A program made the position numbers and the translations under genes. Under the pieces are notes generated by a model. That model saw only the letters and a program-made list of their open reading frames with translations. It was not told where the DNA came from and did no database searches. A stretch of DNA of 64,000 nt, taken from assembly GCA_010405405.1 (NCBI GenBank), contig MU004231.1, positions 675,736 to 739,735 on the forward strand, in the 5' to 3' direction. Source of the stretch: Microthyrium microscopicum. Its lineage: Eukaryota; Ascomycota; Dothideomycetes; Microthyriales; Microthyriaceae. This document shows, piece after piece, positions 1 through 10,972 of the stretch. The stretch's first letter is position 1, and every line of letters begins with the position of its first letter.

Positions 1-367
1 GTTTATGTGTCGCGAGTCGACAGATGAGGTCCGTGGAACTTAGCGTGTGGTTTAGCAGCTCGATGGCAAATTGCGGTGACTGGAGAGGTGTAGTGGACCC
101 GACGAAGATTCGCAGCGCCGTCGTGCAGGGCGTGGAGAGGAAGTTTGGGATGCTGAGTGTGTAGGGATGCATGGAGGCGGGTGGAGGTGCGGATTGCAGG
201 GCGGAGGTGAAGATGGTGGTTAGGTTGGTGGCGCTTAGGTGGGAGGGGAACCAGATGAATTGCGGGGATATGGTGTAGTTTAGGGTGGGTGTTGTTGGGG
301 ATTGGGGGAGGCAGGTTTGCGCCGTTGTTAGGAGAGGAAGGGTGGTTAGGGGGGTTGTTGGTTTCAT
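1..367 (-). CDS. Hypothetical, probably secreted protein (3' end outside window)
   Basis: An ATG at 367 opens a frame of 122 codons that runs off the left edge without a stop. The N-terminus (MKPTTPLTTLPLLTTAQTC) could be a short, weak signal peptide ending near an Ala-Gln site. The rest is rich in Thr, Ser and Pro, with three spaced cysteines and two NxT/NxS sequons, which fits an extracellular protein. I do not recognise a family. The codons favour C in the third position, unlike the chance ORFs around it, which is the main reason to call it. The C-terminal part and any intron lie beyond the window. Confidence 0.45.
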   Translation of the reverse strand, partial: MKPTTPLTTLPLLTTAQTCLPQSPTTPTLNYTISPQFIWFPSHLSATNLTTIFTSALQSAPPPASMHPYTLSIPNFLSTPCTTALRIFVGSTTPLQSPQFAIELLNHTLSSTDLICRLATHK

Positions 368-1071
368 TTTAGTGATGGTGGCGGAAGTGGTGATGGGCGT
401 GGTGTTGAGGTTTGGTGTATATTTTAGTCGCGATTTCTCTTGATTGTTGTTGACTTTTGGGAAGGAGATTATGGTATAAGATGTAAGTATGATACTATGT
501 TTTTTGTGAGGGGGGAGTTTGAAGAGTAAATATGCAGTGAGTACCAACACTTTGGATGAAGTTTCTATACGAGTCGATGATATCTGAGACTATATGGACA
601 TGGGCATGATATACATTCGCGGCTAAGGTTGACCCTGGCCCAATTGTGTAATGTTCATTGACTTTAGAAGTCCGGTTCGCAACTCCGCTCATTTTGTGCA
701 AAACATCCTGATATCTTCGAACTTGTTATGAAATAATACTTGAAATTTGATTGGTGAGCCGTCAGGCGACGATTTGATATGGTACCAAACTATAATTAAA
801 GACAATGACGTCTGTAGTAGGTCTACTTAAGAAAGCATTGACCGAATTATATCAAGTTTGCTATGACCATTGTGCCCCAAGCTACCCAGATGAAGGGCTG
901 ATTTGGGTACCGACTTTTGGGTTGGCAGGGCGGTCACACTGTGGTCACCTATTCGATGAAAGTCCTAGCTTTGACATTATGATTGATCTGAACTACTTTT
1001 TAATCCGCGTAGATGACCGAGCTCTGCTTAAGCTTTGTTGGTATTGGCTTTGAAACGACTCGAGCAGGAGG
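368..1071. other. Intergenic, no supported gene
   Basis: This stretch holds the upstream region of the left-edge ORF and the downstream region of the peroxidase. An open frame of 82 codons at 805-1053 (+) has no recognisable motif and I do not support it. I see no repeats or RNA genes. Confidence 0.6.
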
Positions 1072-1980
1072 TTACATGATGGTACAGAAACTCGGGGCGT
1101 GTAGAAAGCTTGTTACTGCAGCTTGTACGGCCTGAACAGTCCCAAGACCTACTTGAGATGCTTCTGCAGCTTTATGAGCTTTGGCTGTTAGAAGACCGAA
1201 GATTAGATGGTTCATGTCAGATTGTGTGACTGGCGATGCTGGCGGTTTCCAGCCTTCTTTGTATGGGAGACGTTCTTCCTCTATATCGCAGTCAGTGACA
1301 GCTTTTGTAGCTTCTTGGTAAAGTGAAAACATACCGAAGAAGATTCGTAGATACTCAATTGGACATGTTCCTTCTTTCTTATCTCCCAACATGGCAGTGA
1401 ACAGAGCAGTTTCACCATAGCTAAAGATGAATTCCTTGAGACCATACTCGAGATGCTTCCCAGCTGCTTCATGGGCTTTTTTGCATGCAGTCAATCTATC
1501 ATATCTGGCTTTGCTGGCCAATTCCAAAGTAGTCTCCTTGTTATCGCCATAAGTTGCCATGACACTTTCAAAAATCTCCTTGTTGAAAGAATGGTTATTA
1601 CCAGACATCAGGTCGTCGCGAGAAAGGGAGACATCGTGCTCAATCAGTCCATGTTTGTCAACCATGTCAAGATCGAATGTATGCTTGCTGTGATCTGGAT
1701 TGCCCTGCAAGGCTCCAAGAGTGAAGATGTTGGCTATGCCAGAGTCGAGCTTGATGCTGGTGGTGAGTGCCTTGACTGCCTGCTCTTTTGTGATATCTCT
1801 TCCATTGTGAGGTAGAATGTGGTGATTTGCCAATGCATTGATCATTGGACAAGGCGATCGCACTGAACACTAGTTAGACACTCATGCTTAGCTAATTCTT
1901 GGATACTTGCCGTCGCCTTCACCAGCTGGTTCCCATTTCGTCCAATCAATTTCTGGGTGATCTGATGGTGGTGCTGCCAT
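1072..1980 (-). CDS. Heme-thiolate peroxidase (chloroperoxidase family, Peroxidase_2)
   Basis: Two exons (1980-1911 and 1862-1072) give 286 residues. The N-terminus reads MAAPPSDHPEIDWTKWEPAG, then the family heme-ligand motif RSPCPMINALANH with Cys28 as the proximal thiolate ligand, and the distal EHD triad at about residues 98-100. These are hallmarks of heme-thiolate haloperoxidases/peroxygenases, which use H2O2 to oxidise or halogenate organic substrates. The usual Asn-Ala-Leu-Ala-Asn-His block after PCP is intact. No signal peptide is visible, so an intracellular enzyme is likely, in contrast to many secreted members. The start was chosen because the short first exon restores the typical sequence before GDVRSPCP. 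The single intron (1910-1863, 48 nt) must be GC-AG (GCAAGT donor) to keep the frame; it has a CTAAC branch site. The substrate cannot be inferred, and no biosynthetic cluster surrounds it. Confidence 0.9.
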
Positions 1981-2638
1981 TTGGATGATAGTAGAGTTAT
2001 TAGGTAGCGTCTGGACCGAATCAAATCACTTGGAATGAGGTGTTCTTGTATCAACAATTGATCCGAAATGGGCTATAACTTGAGCTTGAAACTAAACGAT
2101 GGGACTAACCCATCATATCAGTCCACCGACTTCATTTTGTAGTGCTGTTCACAGCTCAGCCCAACGACAGGGATTGAGCGGTCTTACCAGCGTTAATGCA
2201 AGCTGCTGCAGGTCTGACCCCCTTTCAGCGATAGCTTCCATCTGTACAGCTTCATCTTGACAATCATTGGTAGATGCAAGTGAGCACTGAATGCTCTTCT
2301 TGGCACCTCATGCTGACCCAGTTCTTGGTTGATAAGTGCTACCTAGCTGGCAATGGGGTAAATGGTTGGGAAATGCGGCCACAGAGTCTCTGCAGTCTCA
2401 CAAACTGCCAAAGGCAAGCGAACCACAGCCCTCGCGAATACGAGCTCGAATAATGGCCTCTAGATCGAGTTCACAAGCACAGATGCGTCTCTATCGGCAT
2501 CGCCGGCGGCTGAAAAAGAAAAGAGAGACTACAATATCACCGGCTGTACGAAGTCTTCTCTCGATATAGAGCAAAAGTGGTATCATTTGTACATGAGTGC
2601 AATTGCACACATGAGAGACTATGCTTTTTGGGCCATTA
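1981..2638. other. Intergenic: peroxidase promoter and SKI2 3' flank
   Basis: This is upstream of the peroxidase ATG at 1980 and downstream of the SKI2 stop at 2639, both on the minus strand. The only open frame of note, 2336-2569 (+), is 77 codons of low-complexity basic sequence without support. No repeats are seen. Confidence 0.6.
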
Positions 2639-5600
2639 CTACATATACAAGCTTGCCACAGCGCATACATCTCTCTTGATAAGCTCCTGACAAGTCGTCA
2701 TCTTCTGATACAACGCTGGATCGCCAATGATCCTAGCCGCATTCTTGGCCTCACGACAAGTTTCATCAAGTCGACTTATGACACGGACGATTGTGCCCTC
2801 CATAACATCCGTCAAGTCAGTGATGCGATTGAACGACATGCCTCGAGCCCATTCATAAACGACCTCAACCATGCCAAATCGAGGTTGACTGACGAAATCG
2901 TTGCTATCATCGGCGGATTGAATGACCTGCCATTTGGTTTGCACTGAATTGACACGCTCTGATATTTCAATGATCTTGTCACGGCCCTTCTCCAGATTAC
3001 TGGTCAGAGTCGGAACGCTGTCAGTCTTTTCTTGGAAGACAAAGGCTGATAAAAGTGCGACAATCTCTTCAGGTTCATAATCTGCCAGTACATTCTCGAG
3101 AATTAGTTCTGTAAGCACAAGTTCATCGGCAGTGTGAATCTAACAATATTAGCATGTACATCAAGCAAGTGGATTTTGGTCTTACCTCGCAGGCCACCTT
3201 GCCCTTCAATTCGACTCGAGAATGTTCGTCGATGAATCCAAGTTCTTTGAGCACTTCAATTCTCTGTTCATAGTCAGGCAACAATCGTAGATTTTGGTCA
3301 GACATGAGCTGTTGGAGCTCCGCAATGGTCTCCTTGATCAGCCATTCATCATGCTCCGCTGTAAAGTGCTTCAAGAAATTCGGGCATTTCAAGCAAGAAC
3401 AACTAAGTGCAACCTCAACCTCCTTTTCGCGGGCTGCGATAACCTCGCGAAGCTCCATAGCCTTGATTTTTGACCAACTGAATTCATTCCAATCTCGGAA
3501 CTTCCAATTCTGGCAAAGTGGTAATATTTCGTCCTCTGCAAGTTTCTGGGTATTGACCTTTGCATTCAGAAACTTGAGAGGTGATTCAACATTGATCTTG
3601 GCTTGAGTGACTCGTTCAATGTCCTTTGCTGGTACAACACATATACGGAAGCTAATATCCTTGAACTTTTTTGGCAACGGCTCGAAGTATTCAGAGACTT
3701 TAGCAATGAATGGCAATGCGTCTGATCTGTCGCGTTTTGACCTACTCGAAAATTCAATGATTGGTAGAGTTGGTTCTTGTCCGCGGTTGAAGCCTTCTTG
3801 GATGAGCATTCCAACTTTTCGAATGCCTTCATGCTTGAAAACAACCAAGCGCTTTGGTTCAAAAACTCGTCGAGCGAAAGGATGGCCCAGTAGTTTGACA
3901 TGGAGCTCTGAGTTGATGCGCTCATAATTCATGCAAGCTTGATGGAACTTCTCCAAATCAACATCACAAATATCGCACGGTTCTCGCTTAATTTTGGCCA
4001 GGTTAGCTTGAGAGATATTGACTTGTTTCTCGTGCTCTGGAAGTAAAGCTTGTGTAGCATCCTCGCTAAAGCTTCGTTTTATCATCTCCTCAATCTTGAG
4101 GGCTTCTACACGAAGCAGATTTAGAATCATGTTGTATGTCAGGCGGAATTGCGAACGAAGTTTGGTAGGGTCCCCTAGCATCATTTGACGAAGTCTCTGC
4201 ACCGGTGGAGCCTCGTCAGCGCCAGGCGCTACTATGATGACTGTACCAACGGTATCCAGACCTCGGCGGCCAGCTCGGCCAGCCATCTGAGTGTACTCGC
4301 CAGGGAGCAGATCTCTGAACGAACGACCATCGTGTTTCCGATAGCCCGAGAAGACAACAGTTCTAGTCGGCAGATTGAGACCCATGGCGAAAGTCTCCGT
4401 GGCGAACAAGACCTTGACAAGAGATTTGGCAAAGAGAATCTCGACCACCTCTTTGAGGATCGGCAGCATACCGCCATGATGAACAGCGAAACCCCTGCCA
4501 AGCAACTCTCGGAGCTTCAAAATCTGGGGTAATTGACGATCCTCAGGCTTCAAGCGAGCAACTGACTTTTCGATAGTCATGTGGATCGCACTCTTTTCTG
4601 CCGCGGTGCAGTAGTCCATATTGGATAGGGCAGCAGCATTCTCCTCGCATCGTTTCTTGGAAAAGACAAAGATACATGCTGGTAACAGTTCGGCCTTGCG
4701 GAGGTGTTGAACCAAGTTCACCCATACATTACGATCTTGGGCGGCAGTAGTTCGTCCACCACCACGACCAGTTCTTGCGATATTTCCTCGACCAGTGTGG
4801 GACGGCAGACCTCTTCCACGAGATTGCTGAGAAGATCCACCTCTTCCGCCGCCTCCACGCTGTGGTCCACCTCGATTTGGTTGTCCACGATGGTTGGTGC
4901 CTCGGCCTGAGCCTCGTAAATTACCTCCACGGGAAGCAGGCTGCTCTTCATTAAACGCAGGTGCCTTGACCTTGTCTTTTCCTTGAATAACATCATTTGC
5001 GGCTTTCCAGCCCAGTTCAAGGAACTGTTTTTCTGAATTCACAATTTTATGCATTTCCTTGCCAGCCCAAAGGTAGTGTTCCAACGGAATGGGGCGTTTT
5101 AGTGTCGAGATAACATAAATGTCCTTTTTCTTAGTCCGCCCAACCCATGAAGCAAACTCGTATGTGTTTGGCACAGTAGCAGAAAGTAATATGAGGGTTA
5201 CATGTTCTGGTAGCATGATGATCACCTCTTCCCATACTACTCCGCGCTCTAGATCGTTGACGTAGTGTACTTCGTCGAAGATTACAAACTCAACATCACG
5301 GATGATGTCTGCTCCTCGATAAAGCATACTGCGTAGAATCTCGGTAGTCATGATTAGACAGCTGGCTTCTGGTCGAATTTGTACATCGCCTGTGAGAATG
5401 CCAACATCATCGAACTCGTTACGAAAGTCTCGAAACTTTTGGTTACTTAGAGCTTTGATGGGCGAGGTATAGATTGCCTTCGTCATATGTTTTGCAGCCA
5501 GGGCGATAGCATACTCAGCAACAACGGTCTTTCCAGCAGAAGTGTGTGCAGCCACGAAGACAGAATCTCCACTTTCCAAGTGGTAGACTGCCTCCTTTTG

Positions 5601-6557
5601 GAATGTATCCAGCTCAAAGGGCCAGTCGCGAGCCATATCAGGAACAAGTTCTTTGAAGTTTGTGATATCGCGATTCACGTCCACCATATGCGCCCATTCC
5701 CGTCGAGACTTTCGATCTTGATGCATGGACAAATCTCCACGGGGCGCAAGGGCAGGGAATTCGATTGGCAGCAAAGCGTCGATATCTTCATCTCCTGATT
5801 GGTCTTCATCCTCATCCTCATCATCCGCGGCCAAAAGAGCCTCAAGTGTGTTTTGGTTGCCATTAGCATTCGAAGGTGTGGGCTCTGGTTCTTCGTCTAG
5901 AGCTTTTTCGACCTCTTTTGCATCTTTCTTCTCTTCTTCAGAAATCTTCTGCTCGCGTATACCACGAGGTAAGCCAGGCGCAATCTCGAGAAGTCCACCT
6001 TCCGCAGCAAAGTTTATGACCCGGTCAAGTCCCCCTGTCTTCTTTGCTTTGACATTTTCTTCTAGTAGCAGGGCTTGATCCTCAATTGCAGCTATGGCTT
6101 CGACACCATCTAAACCACCTGGCGTGAAAGGAAAGAATCCAGCAGCTCCTCGAACGAACTCTGCCCGATTGGCGGGTTTCCGAAGTATAGACGTAGAGTT
6201 TTTCGCAGTGGCACTGCTAGCCGGGACTGTGATTTCATTGTATCCAGTGACTTTTCCTTCAAGACCTTCACGATTAAATCGTATAACGGTTCTAGTCTGT
6301 GTGGGTGCAATACGAAACAGCTCGGCATGATTGATTGGTGTTTTCCATCGCTCTTGAAGTTGATTTAGCCAGTGCGTGCTGAATGATGGAGATGGTGTGA
6401 GAAACTCGTCTTCCAATTCCTTCTTCAGTTGCTCTTTCGTTTTTCTGACTCGTTTTCTCGGCCTGGATTCGTCCAATATGTCATCAATATAGGCGTCATC
6501 GGTAATGCTGTTGGCTGCCAACTGAAATTTTTCCAGTGCTGAAGCAAGAGATTCCAT
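2639..6557 (-). CDS. ski2: Superkiller DExH-box RNA helicase SKI2
   Basis: Two exons (6557-3186 and 3139-2639, joined across a 46-nt GT-AG intron) give 1290 residues, close to yeast Ski2 (about 1287). The helicase motifs are present in order: Walker A AHTSAGKT (337-344), SPIKALSNQK (365-374), the DEVH box (428-431), SAT (459-461) and QMAGRAGRRG (757-766). An Arg-Gly-rich stretch at about 543-602 lies between the two RecA lobes, as I recall for yeast Ski2. The C-terminal half is the arch plus helical-bundle region, ending in the exon that begins with IHTADELVLTELILEN. Ski2 is the helicase of the cytoplasmic Ski2-Ski3-Ski8 complex, which threads mRNA into the exosome for 3'-5' decay and antiviral defence. 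A palindrome TCACGCGTGA lies about 70 nt upstream of the ATG. Confidence 0.96.
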
Positions 6558-7218
6558 GATCCTGCTATAGACTTTTCAACGACAGTCTAGCATAGGATTT
6601 GGCAATAGTTTGCGGGCGTCCGATATCACGCGTGAATTCGAAGGTGGCGGGCGTAGAGGTATCTGATGGATTTGTTTGTTTTTGGTGGGGTACAATGGTG
6701 AAGCTTCAATATTCAACTGCTGAAAAGTGGTCAGGTGTTTACTTGCTCTGTCTCACAATTCGTGTACTATTTCTGATTTCACTTATTTTCTATTCTCTAA
6801 TTTATTTCTACACTGCTCTTCTAAAAGAACAGCTCCGGTATCTGAATATGATCCTAAGTGTGCCCACAAACTTGGTAAAAGCATGCAGTACCAGACTATT
6901 TTGGGCTTGGTAGAGGGTTCAATATAATTCATAGTTCGTTCACTCGATAGTTGTCCTATTTTTTACCTTACAATAGATAAAGTTGTGCTAATACTATATT
7001 TGACCTGGTTTTGGTCTGCACAAGAACTACATACCAATCAATGTTCACATCAGTGTTAATGGTGCCCGGATCATTCCGACTGGTCAATTCAGCCTTGATA
7101 AGAATTGCTCAATCTGCAATCAGGTACAATCGTCAGGGTCCAAGAGTAGATTAATCGATCTACAATGAGAACTGTATGAAAACCAAGATACACTTGATAC
7201 ACAACAACCCATCGACTC
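6558..7218. other. Intergenic: SKI2 promoter and CSM3 3' flank
   Basis: The perfect palindrome TCACGCGTGA (6626-6635), which includes an ACGCGT core, sits about 70 nt upstream of the SKI2 start. The remainder is AT-rich and holds only overlapping short open frames (for example 6599-6913) that I do not support. Confidence 0.5.
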
Positions 7219-8192
7219 TCAATCGAAATCATCGAACATGCCCATTTCCCGCATGATATCTTCCTCGTCAGCGAACTCCCCTGGCGCAACTGACTGACTC
7301 GGTGCTTGAGTTCTCGTTGGTAATGTAGATGAATTACGAGCCGGGGCAGATTCGAAAGAGTCTGGCTCTCCAGCAAGAAGCGCCTCGAGCTCGTCCTCGT
7401 CTGGTGCCCCGGGAATAGCATCGGAGAATTCTCCTCCATTGGACCCGGCGCGACCGTGCGATGGAGCTTGACTTTTGTCGGTGGGTATACTCAAATTGGT
7501 ATTTGGATCTGGGGGCACTATCGAGCTCCGTGACCCAGGGTCCGGTGATGGCGCATTAGATAGATTGGAATCGCTCCCCAGGTTCGCACTAGACTTGCTT
7601 TCATTTATCCAGTCGGATCGCAATCTCTGCACGTTCTTTTTATGACCAAGCTTTTCTATAATGGCAAGGCCGTCGTGGAATTTGGCACGAGGATATAGCT
7701 CATGTAGCCAAAGTTGGTATGTGCCTAGGAGAAGGGCAACATCGGAAAACTGGACCAAAATCAAGCGTCAGCATCCTTGAATATGGGCATCCTAGCGAAC
7801 TCCATTTCGTACCTCATGTCCCTTGCCTCGGAATTTTATCCTTGATTTTGAGATTCTCTGTAAGGTTGGTATTCCGGCCGCGGAAGTGAGTCTGGAAGAA
7901 TGGAGCATTAGCAAAGGTTGAAACTCAAGGCATTTGCGACTCACCGTATCTCGTCTAGCTTTGGAATTGGAGCCCTCTTCTTCTTTTTGATTTCTACTTG
8001 TTCGTCGATGTTGACCAGATCCTCAGGAAGGCGAGGAGATCTTCCATCACGTCTTATTTGCTCTCCAGTATTATCATTACTGTTGCCCACAGCCTCTGCG
8101 AGCTGATCAAATGTCATGTCCTCGTTGTTCCAAAGCTCGTCTAGATCGTCATGCTCAACCCCAGAAATATGGGTATCCGTGTCTTGCGCCAT
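7219..8192 (-). CDS. csm3: Replication fork protection complex subunit Csm3/Swi3 (Tipin family)
   Basis: Three exons (8192-7945, 7891-7813, 7749-7219) give 285 residues. The Swi3 core starts at the exon 1/2 join (RLTSAAGIPTLQRI, then FRGKGHEFSDVA) and continues through LLGTYQLWLHELYPRAKF and DGLAIIEKLGHKK, the most conserved stretch of the Csm3/Swi3/Tipin family. The C-terminal third is Ser/Pro-rich and acidic, with DEDELEALLAG resembling the RPA-binding segment of Tipin, and ends in REMGMFDDFD. With Tof1/Swi1 this protein holds paused replication forks together and supports the S-phase checkpoint and sister cohesion in the nucleus. The introns are 53 and 63 nt. Two MluI cell-cycle boxes (ACGCGT) upstream suggest G1/S expression. 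Confidence 0.95.
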
Positions 8193-8900
8193 GCTGTGTA
8201 AATAGGGGATAAGGTATTGCGCCGCGAAGAGAGTTCGAATTCGTACGCGTGGGCTTGCTAAGAATCGAATGCGCCGAGACAGAAATTCGGGTAAGGTTGA
8301 TTGTTAAATTCAAAGATGTTGAAAGTGAATCTGGGCGACGCGACGGAGACGCGTTTCTGGAGGGGTTACTCTCTGTCTGTGCGTCAAGCTCGAAAATCGA
8401 CACTTTACTGGAGCGTAAAGCCGCTGTATGGGCACGAGATTATGAAGAAATTATCAGCTAAACTTTGTAGTAACCTGTGCATCCCGATGGTCGCTTCAAA
8501 AATTGACTTTTTGAAATAGCTATCAAGAATTGAGATTATTCTGATCATTAAATCATTAAATGGAGCCATTGAGCTTCACTTCCAAATTGCGCTAGCAGCT
8601 GGGGTCGATTTCTTATTGGCTCAAGTGACTGTAGCTTGCGGCTCAAAATTAGCTCCTTGCGCTTGTGTACTTAGGGCTAGCGCCTATCGAGGTAGCTTAG
8701 CTAAGCTCGTGCTCAGCTCGTCATTGGTTGGCCAAGTGACTAGCTCAGCACCTTCCCCTTTGACAACCTTCACTTCTGAATCGCGCAAACAACTTATTCA
8801 TGCAGACTGGTTAGGCCAACTCCATCAAGATCCTCTCAAGCAACCTGTCGTCATCAATCCACATTCTCCTCTCCTCCCCCATCTCACAAAAAAACATATC
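8193..8900. promoter_or_regulatory. Divergent csm3 / hpr1 promoter with two MCB boxes and a direct repeat
   Basis: This 708-nt region separates the divergent starts of csm3 (8192) and hpr1 (8901). ACGCGT boxes lie at 8245-8250 and 8349-8354, 53 and 157 nt upstream of the csm3 ATG; MBF binds this core in yeasts. Nearer hpr1, two copies of an ATTGG...CAAGTGACT...AGCT unit occur at 8615-8636 and 8723-8745, each carrying an inverted CCAAT box. An open frame in register with hpr1 extends upstream to 8616 but has no ATG before 8901 and is most likely leader. Confidence 0.55.
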
Positions 8901-10972
8901 ATGGCTGTCATGGACTCTCCAAGTGTGGGAGATGCTACGCAGCGACTGAAAGCCTTGATAAAACAAGCCCGCAATATCAAAAACTCTTCAAACTCCATCG
9001 ACCCACCACTCCCCACCGGCGAGTTCTCAGGATCATCTGGACTACCGCCCAATGAAATCAGCGAAAAGACGCACTTCGGCGCTGTTGAGATAGCCGCAAA
9101 GCGCCTCTTTCAGGAGCAGATTGCTAAATTAAACATTCTCAACAACGAATTCGGAGATGTTTGGAATCTCTTTGATATCCTACAGATTCTTGGCGATCAG
9201 GGTAAACATATGCCTAAACCATATCTCCATCCAGCTAACAACAAGGCCACAGAACAATGCGAACCAGTTCTGCTCTGGTATTTAATCGAGGAATTACTTG
9301 ACTCCCAATGCCTCGAGGGTTGTCGAGTAGTTTTCGACTACTTGGAATCCCGACGTGAGCGATTAGTTGCTGTAAGTACCATTGATTTCACTGCATCACG
9401 TTCACTAAGAACTGTAGAAAAATTTCGCCAAGGTGTCACTGGTGATTTTACGCTCTTGCAATGAGCTACTTCGACGACTCTCTAGAGCCGAAGATTCAGT
9501 TTTTTGTGGACGGGTGTTGATATATGTCTTTCAGAGTTTTCCCCTAGGGGATCGAAGCTCTGTCAATCGCCATGGTGACTATAATATTGATAACATCACT
9601 GCTTTTGATCAACTACCATCGGCAAATCTTGATGAGTCGACCAAGGATGTAAAAATGGGAGATGCCGATGCTGATGCTGATGCTGATGCTGCTGCCGAAA
9701 GCACTAAAGAAGTTCAAGAAATTCCCAATCCAAGCAAATCGAAACCCATGGACTTTGATCAACTCTACCCTGTCTTTTGGGGCCTGCAAAAGACTCTTGC
9801 AAATCCTCCAAGAATGTTCGAGCCGGAGCTGCTGGCAGAGTTCAAGAAGAACTTTGAAGCAACCTTGCAAAAGTTTAACAGCGTGGCTAAAGTAGCAGCG
9901 ACGCCTGTCGTCGAACACGGCCGGGGTGTTAAACGAACTGCTGACGAGGCTGAACTCGAAGATTTTGGCAACAACTTCAATCCAAAATACCTAACGAGTC
10001 GAGAGCTCTTTGAACTTGAGGTATGCTACCATTCATAACTTTGAAGTGTCTCATTAACCATTGATTTAGCTTAGCGATCTATCGTTTCAACGACATATCC
10101 TTGTTCAAGTCACCATTCTACTCGACTTTTTGCTTTCCTTCACCGAAAAAGCCAAGAAAAAGTTTCCAAGTAGAACTCATCAAAAGATACAATTCACTCT
10201 TTCAGAAGAAGATGTAAGTCATTGTTATAATAAACTTGTTGTTGATGTTGACTTTTGGTAGACCGAATGGGCACTTCAAACGAAGAAGGACATCAGTGCA
10301 TCACTGAGAGAGGCTGCTGATGGCCCAGCTTTTGCTCGCGTGGTTGAAACAGTCTTGTCTCGGGACAAAAACTGGGTGCGATGGAAGGACAGCAATTGCC
10401 CAGACATCTCGCGTCCGCCAGTCACGCCTGAAACATACCTTCATGCAGCGAACGGTGCAAAGGCGGTCTGTAGCTGGAAGCGACTGCGTAGCAATCCTAT
10501 GGGCGCGCTAGATTTGACGTTCCTCACAGACTCAAAGGAAGCTCGTGCTGAGGATACTCTATCGAGCCCAGCAAGGTAAGTGGAACCTGTCTAGGGGTCC
10601 AAGTGGTGACCGTGCACTGACCCAGATAGATATGCCTTACCAACAGCCCAAACACTCGTGGATCGCGTGGCAAACGCTGAACTAGATCTCGAAATGGCCA
10701 TGGACGAAGCTGAAACGCAACGACTGAAAGAAGAGCAAGCGAGCTACACGTGGCGAGCACTTCGAGTAGTTGCAGCGACCAAGCTCAACTTGTTTGAGAA
10801 ATTGAATAGCCAACCGCTAGTGAACTTGTTCAAAGATGGTGGGGTTGAGCATGGACCAAATGACAACAATGAGAATGACCAAGAAACAGAGGGCGTTGGG
10901 GGCTCTCCAGTCGCTGACATGGCTGAGAATGGAGCAGCTCAGGCTGAAGTGCCTCCTGAGCCATCGAAGTAA
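8901..10972 (+). CDS. hpr1: THO complex subunit 1 (Hpr1/THOC1)
   Basis: Five exons (8901-9371, 9418-10020, 10070-10213, 10262-10575, 10630-10972) give 624 residues, with introns of 46-54 nt. Family signatures include SCNELLRRLSRAEDSVFCGR followed by FQSFPLGDRSSVN across the exon 1/2 join, and FQRHILVQVTILLDFLL with KDKNWVRWKDSNCP-like sequence later. These match the efThoc1/THOC1 family. The protein is a nuclear scaffold of the THO/TREX complex that couples transcription elongation to mRNP packaging and export and limits R-loops. A (Asp-Ala)5 run at about 239-248 comes from a GATGCT repeat at 9664-9693. The tail is acidic and Asn/Glu-rich. The last intron must use the second of two close AGs (10629), because the first gives an immediate stop. 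The ATG at 8901 was taken as the first in-frame ATG. Confidence 0.93.

Noticed and set aside
805-1053. 82-codon plus-strand frame
   Set aside because: No recognisable domain and no supporting splice or promoter context.
4828-4938. Arg-Gly-rich insertion in SKI2 as a novelty
   Set aside because: An RG-rich stretch at the same place between the RecA lobes is, to my recollection, present in yeast Ski2, so it is ordinary for the family.
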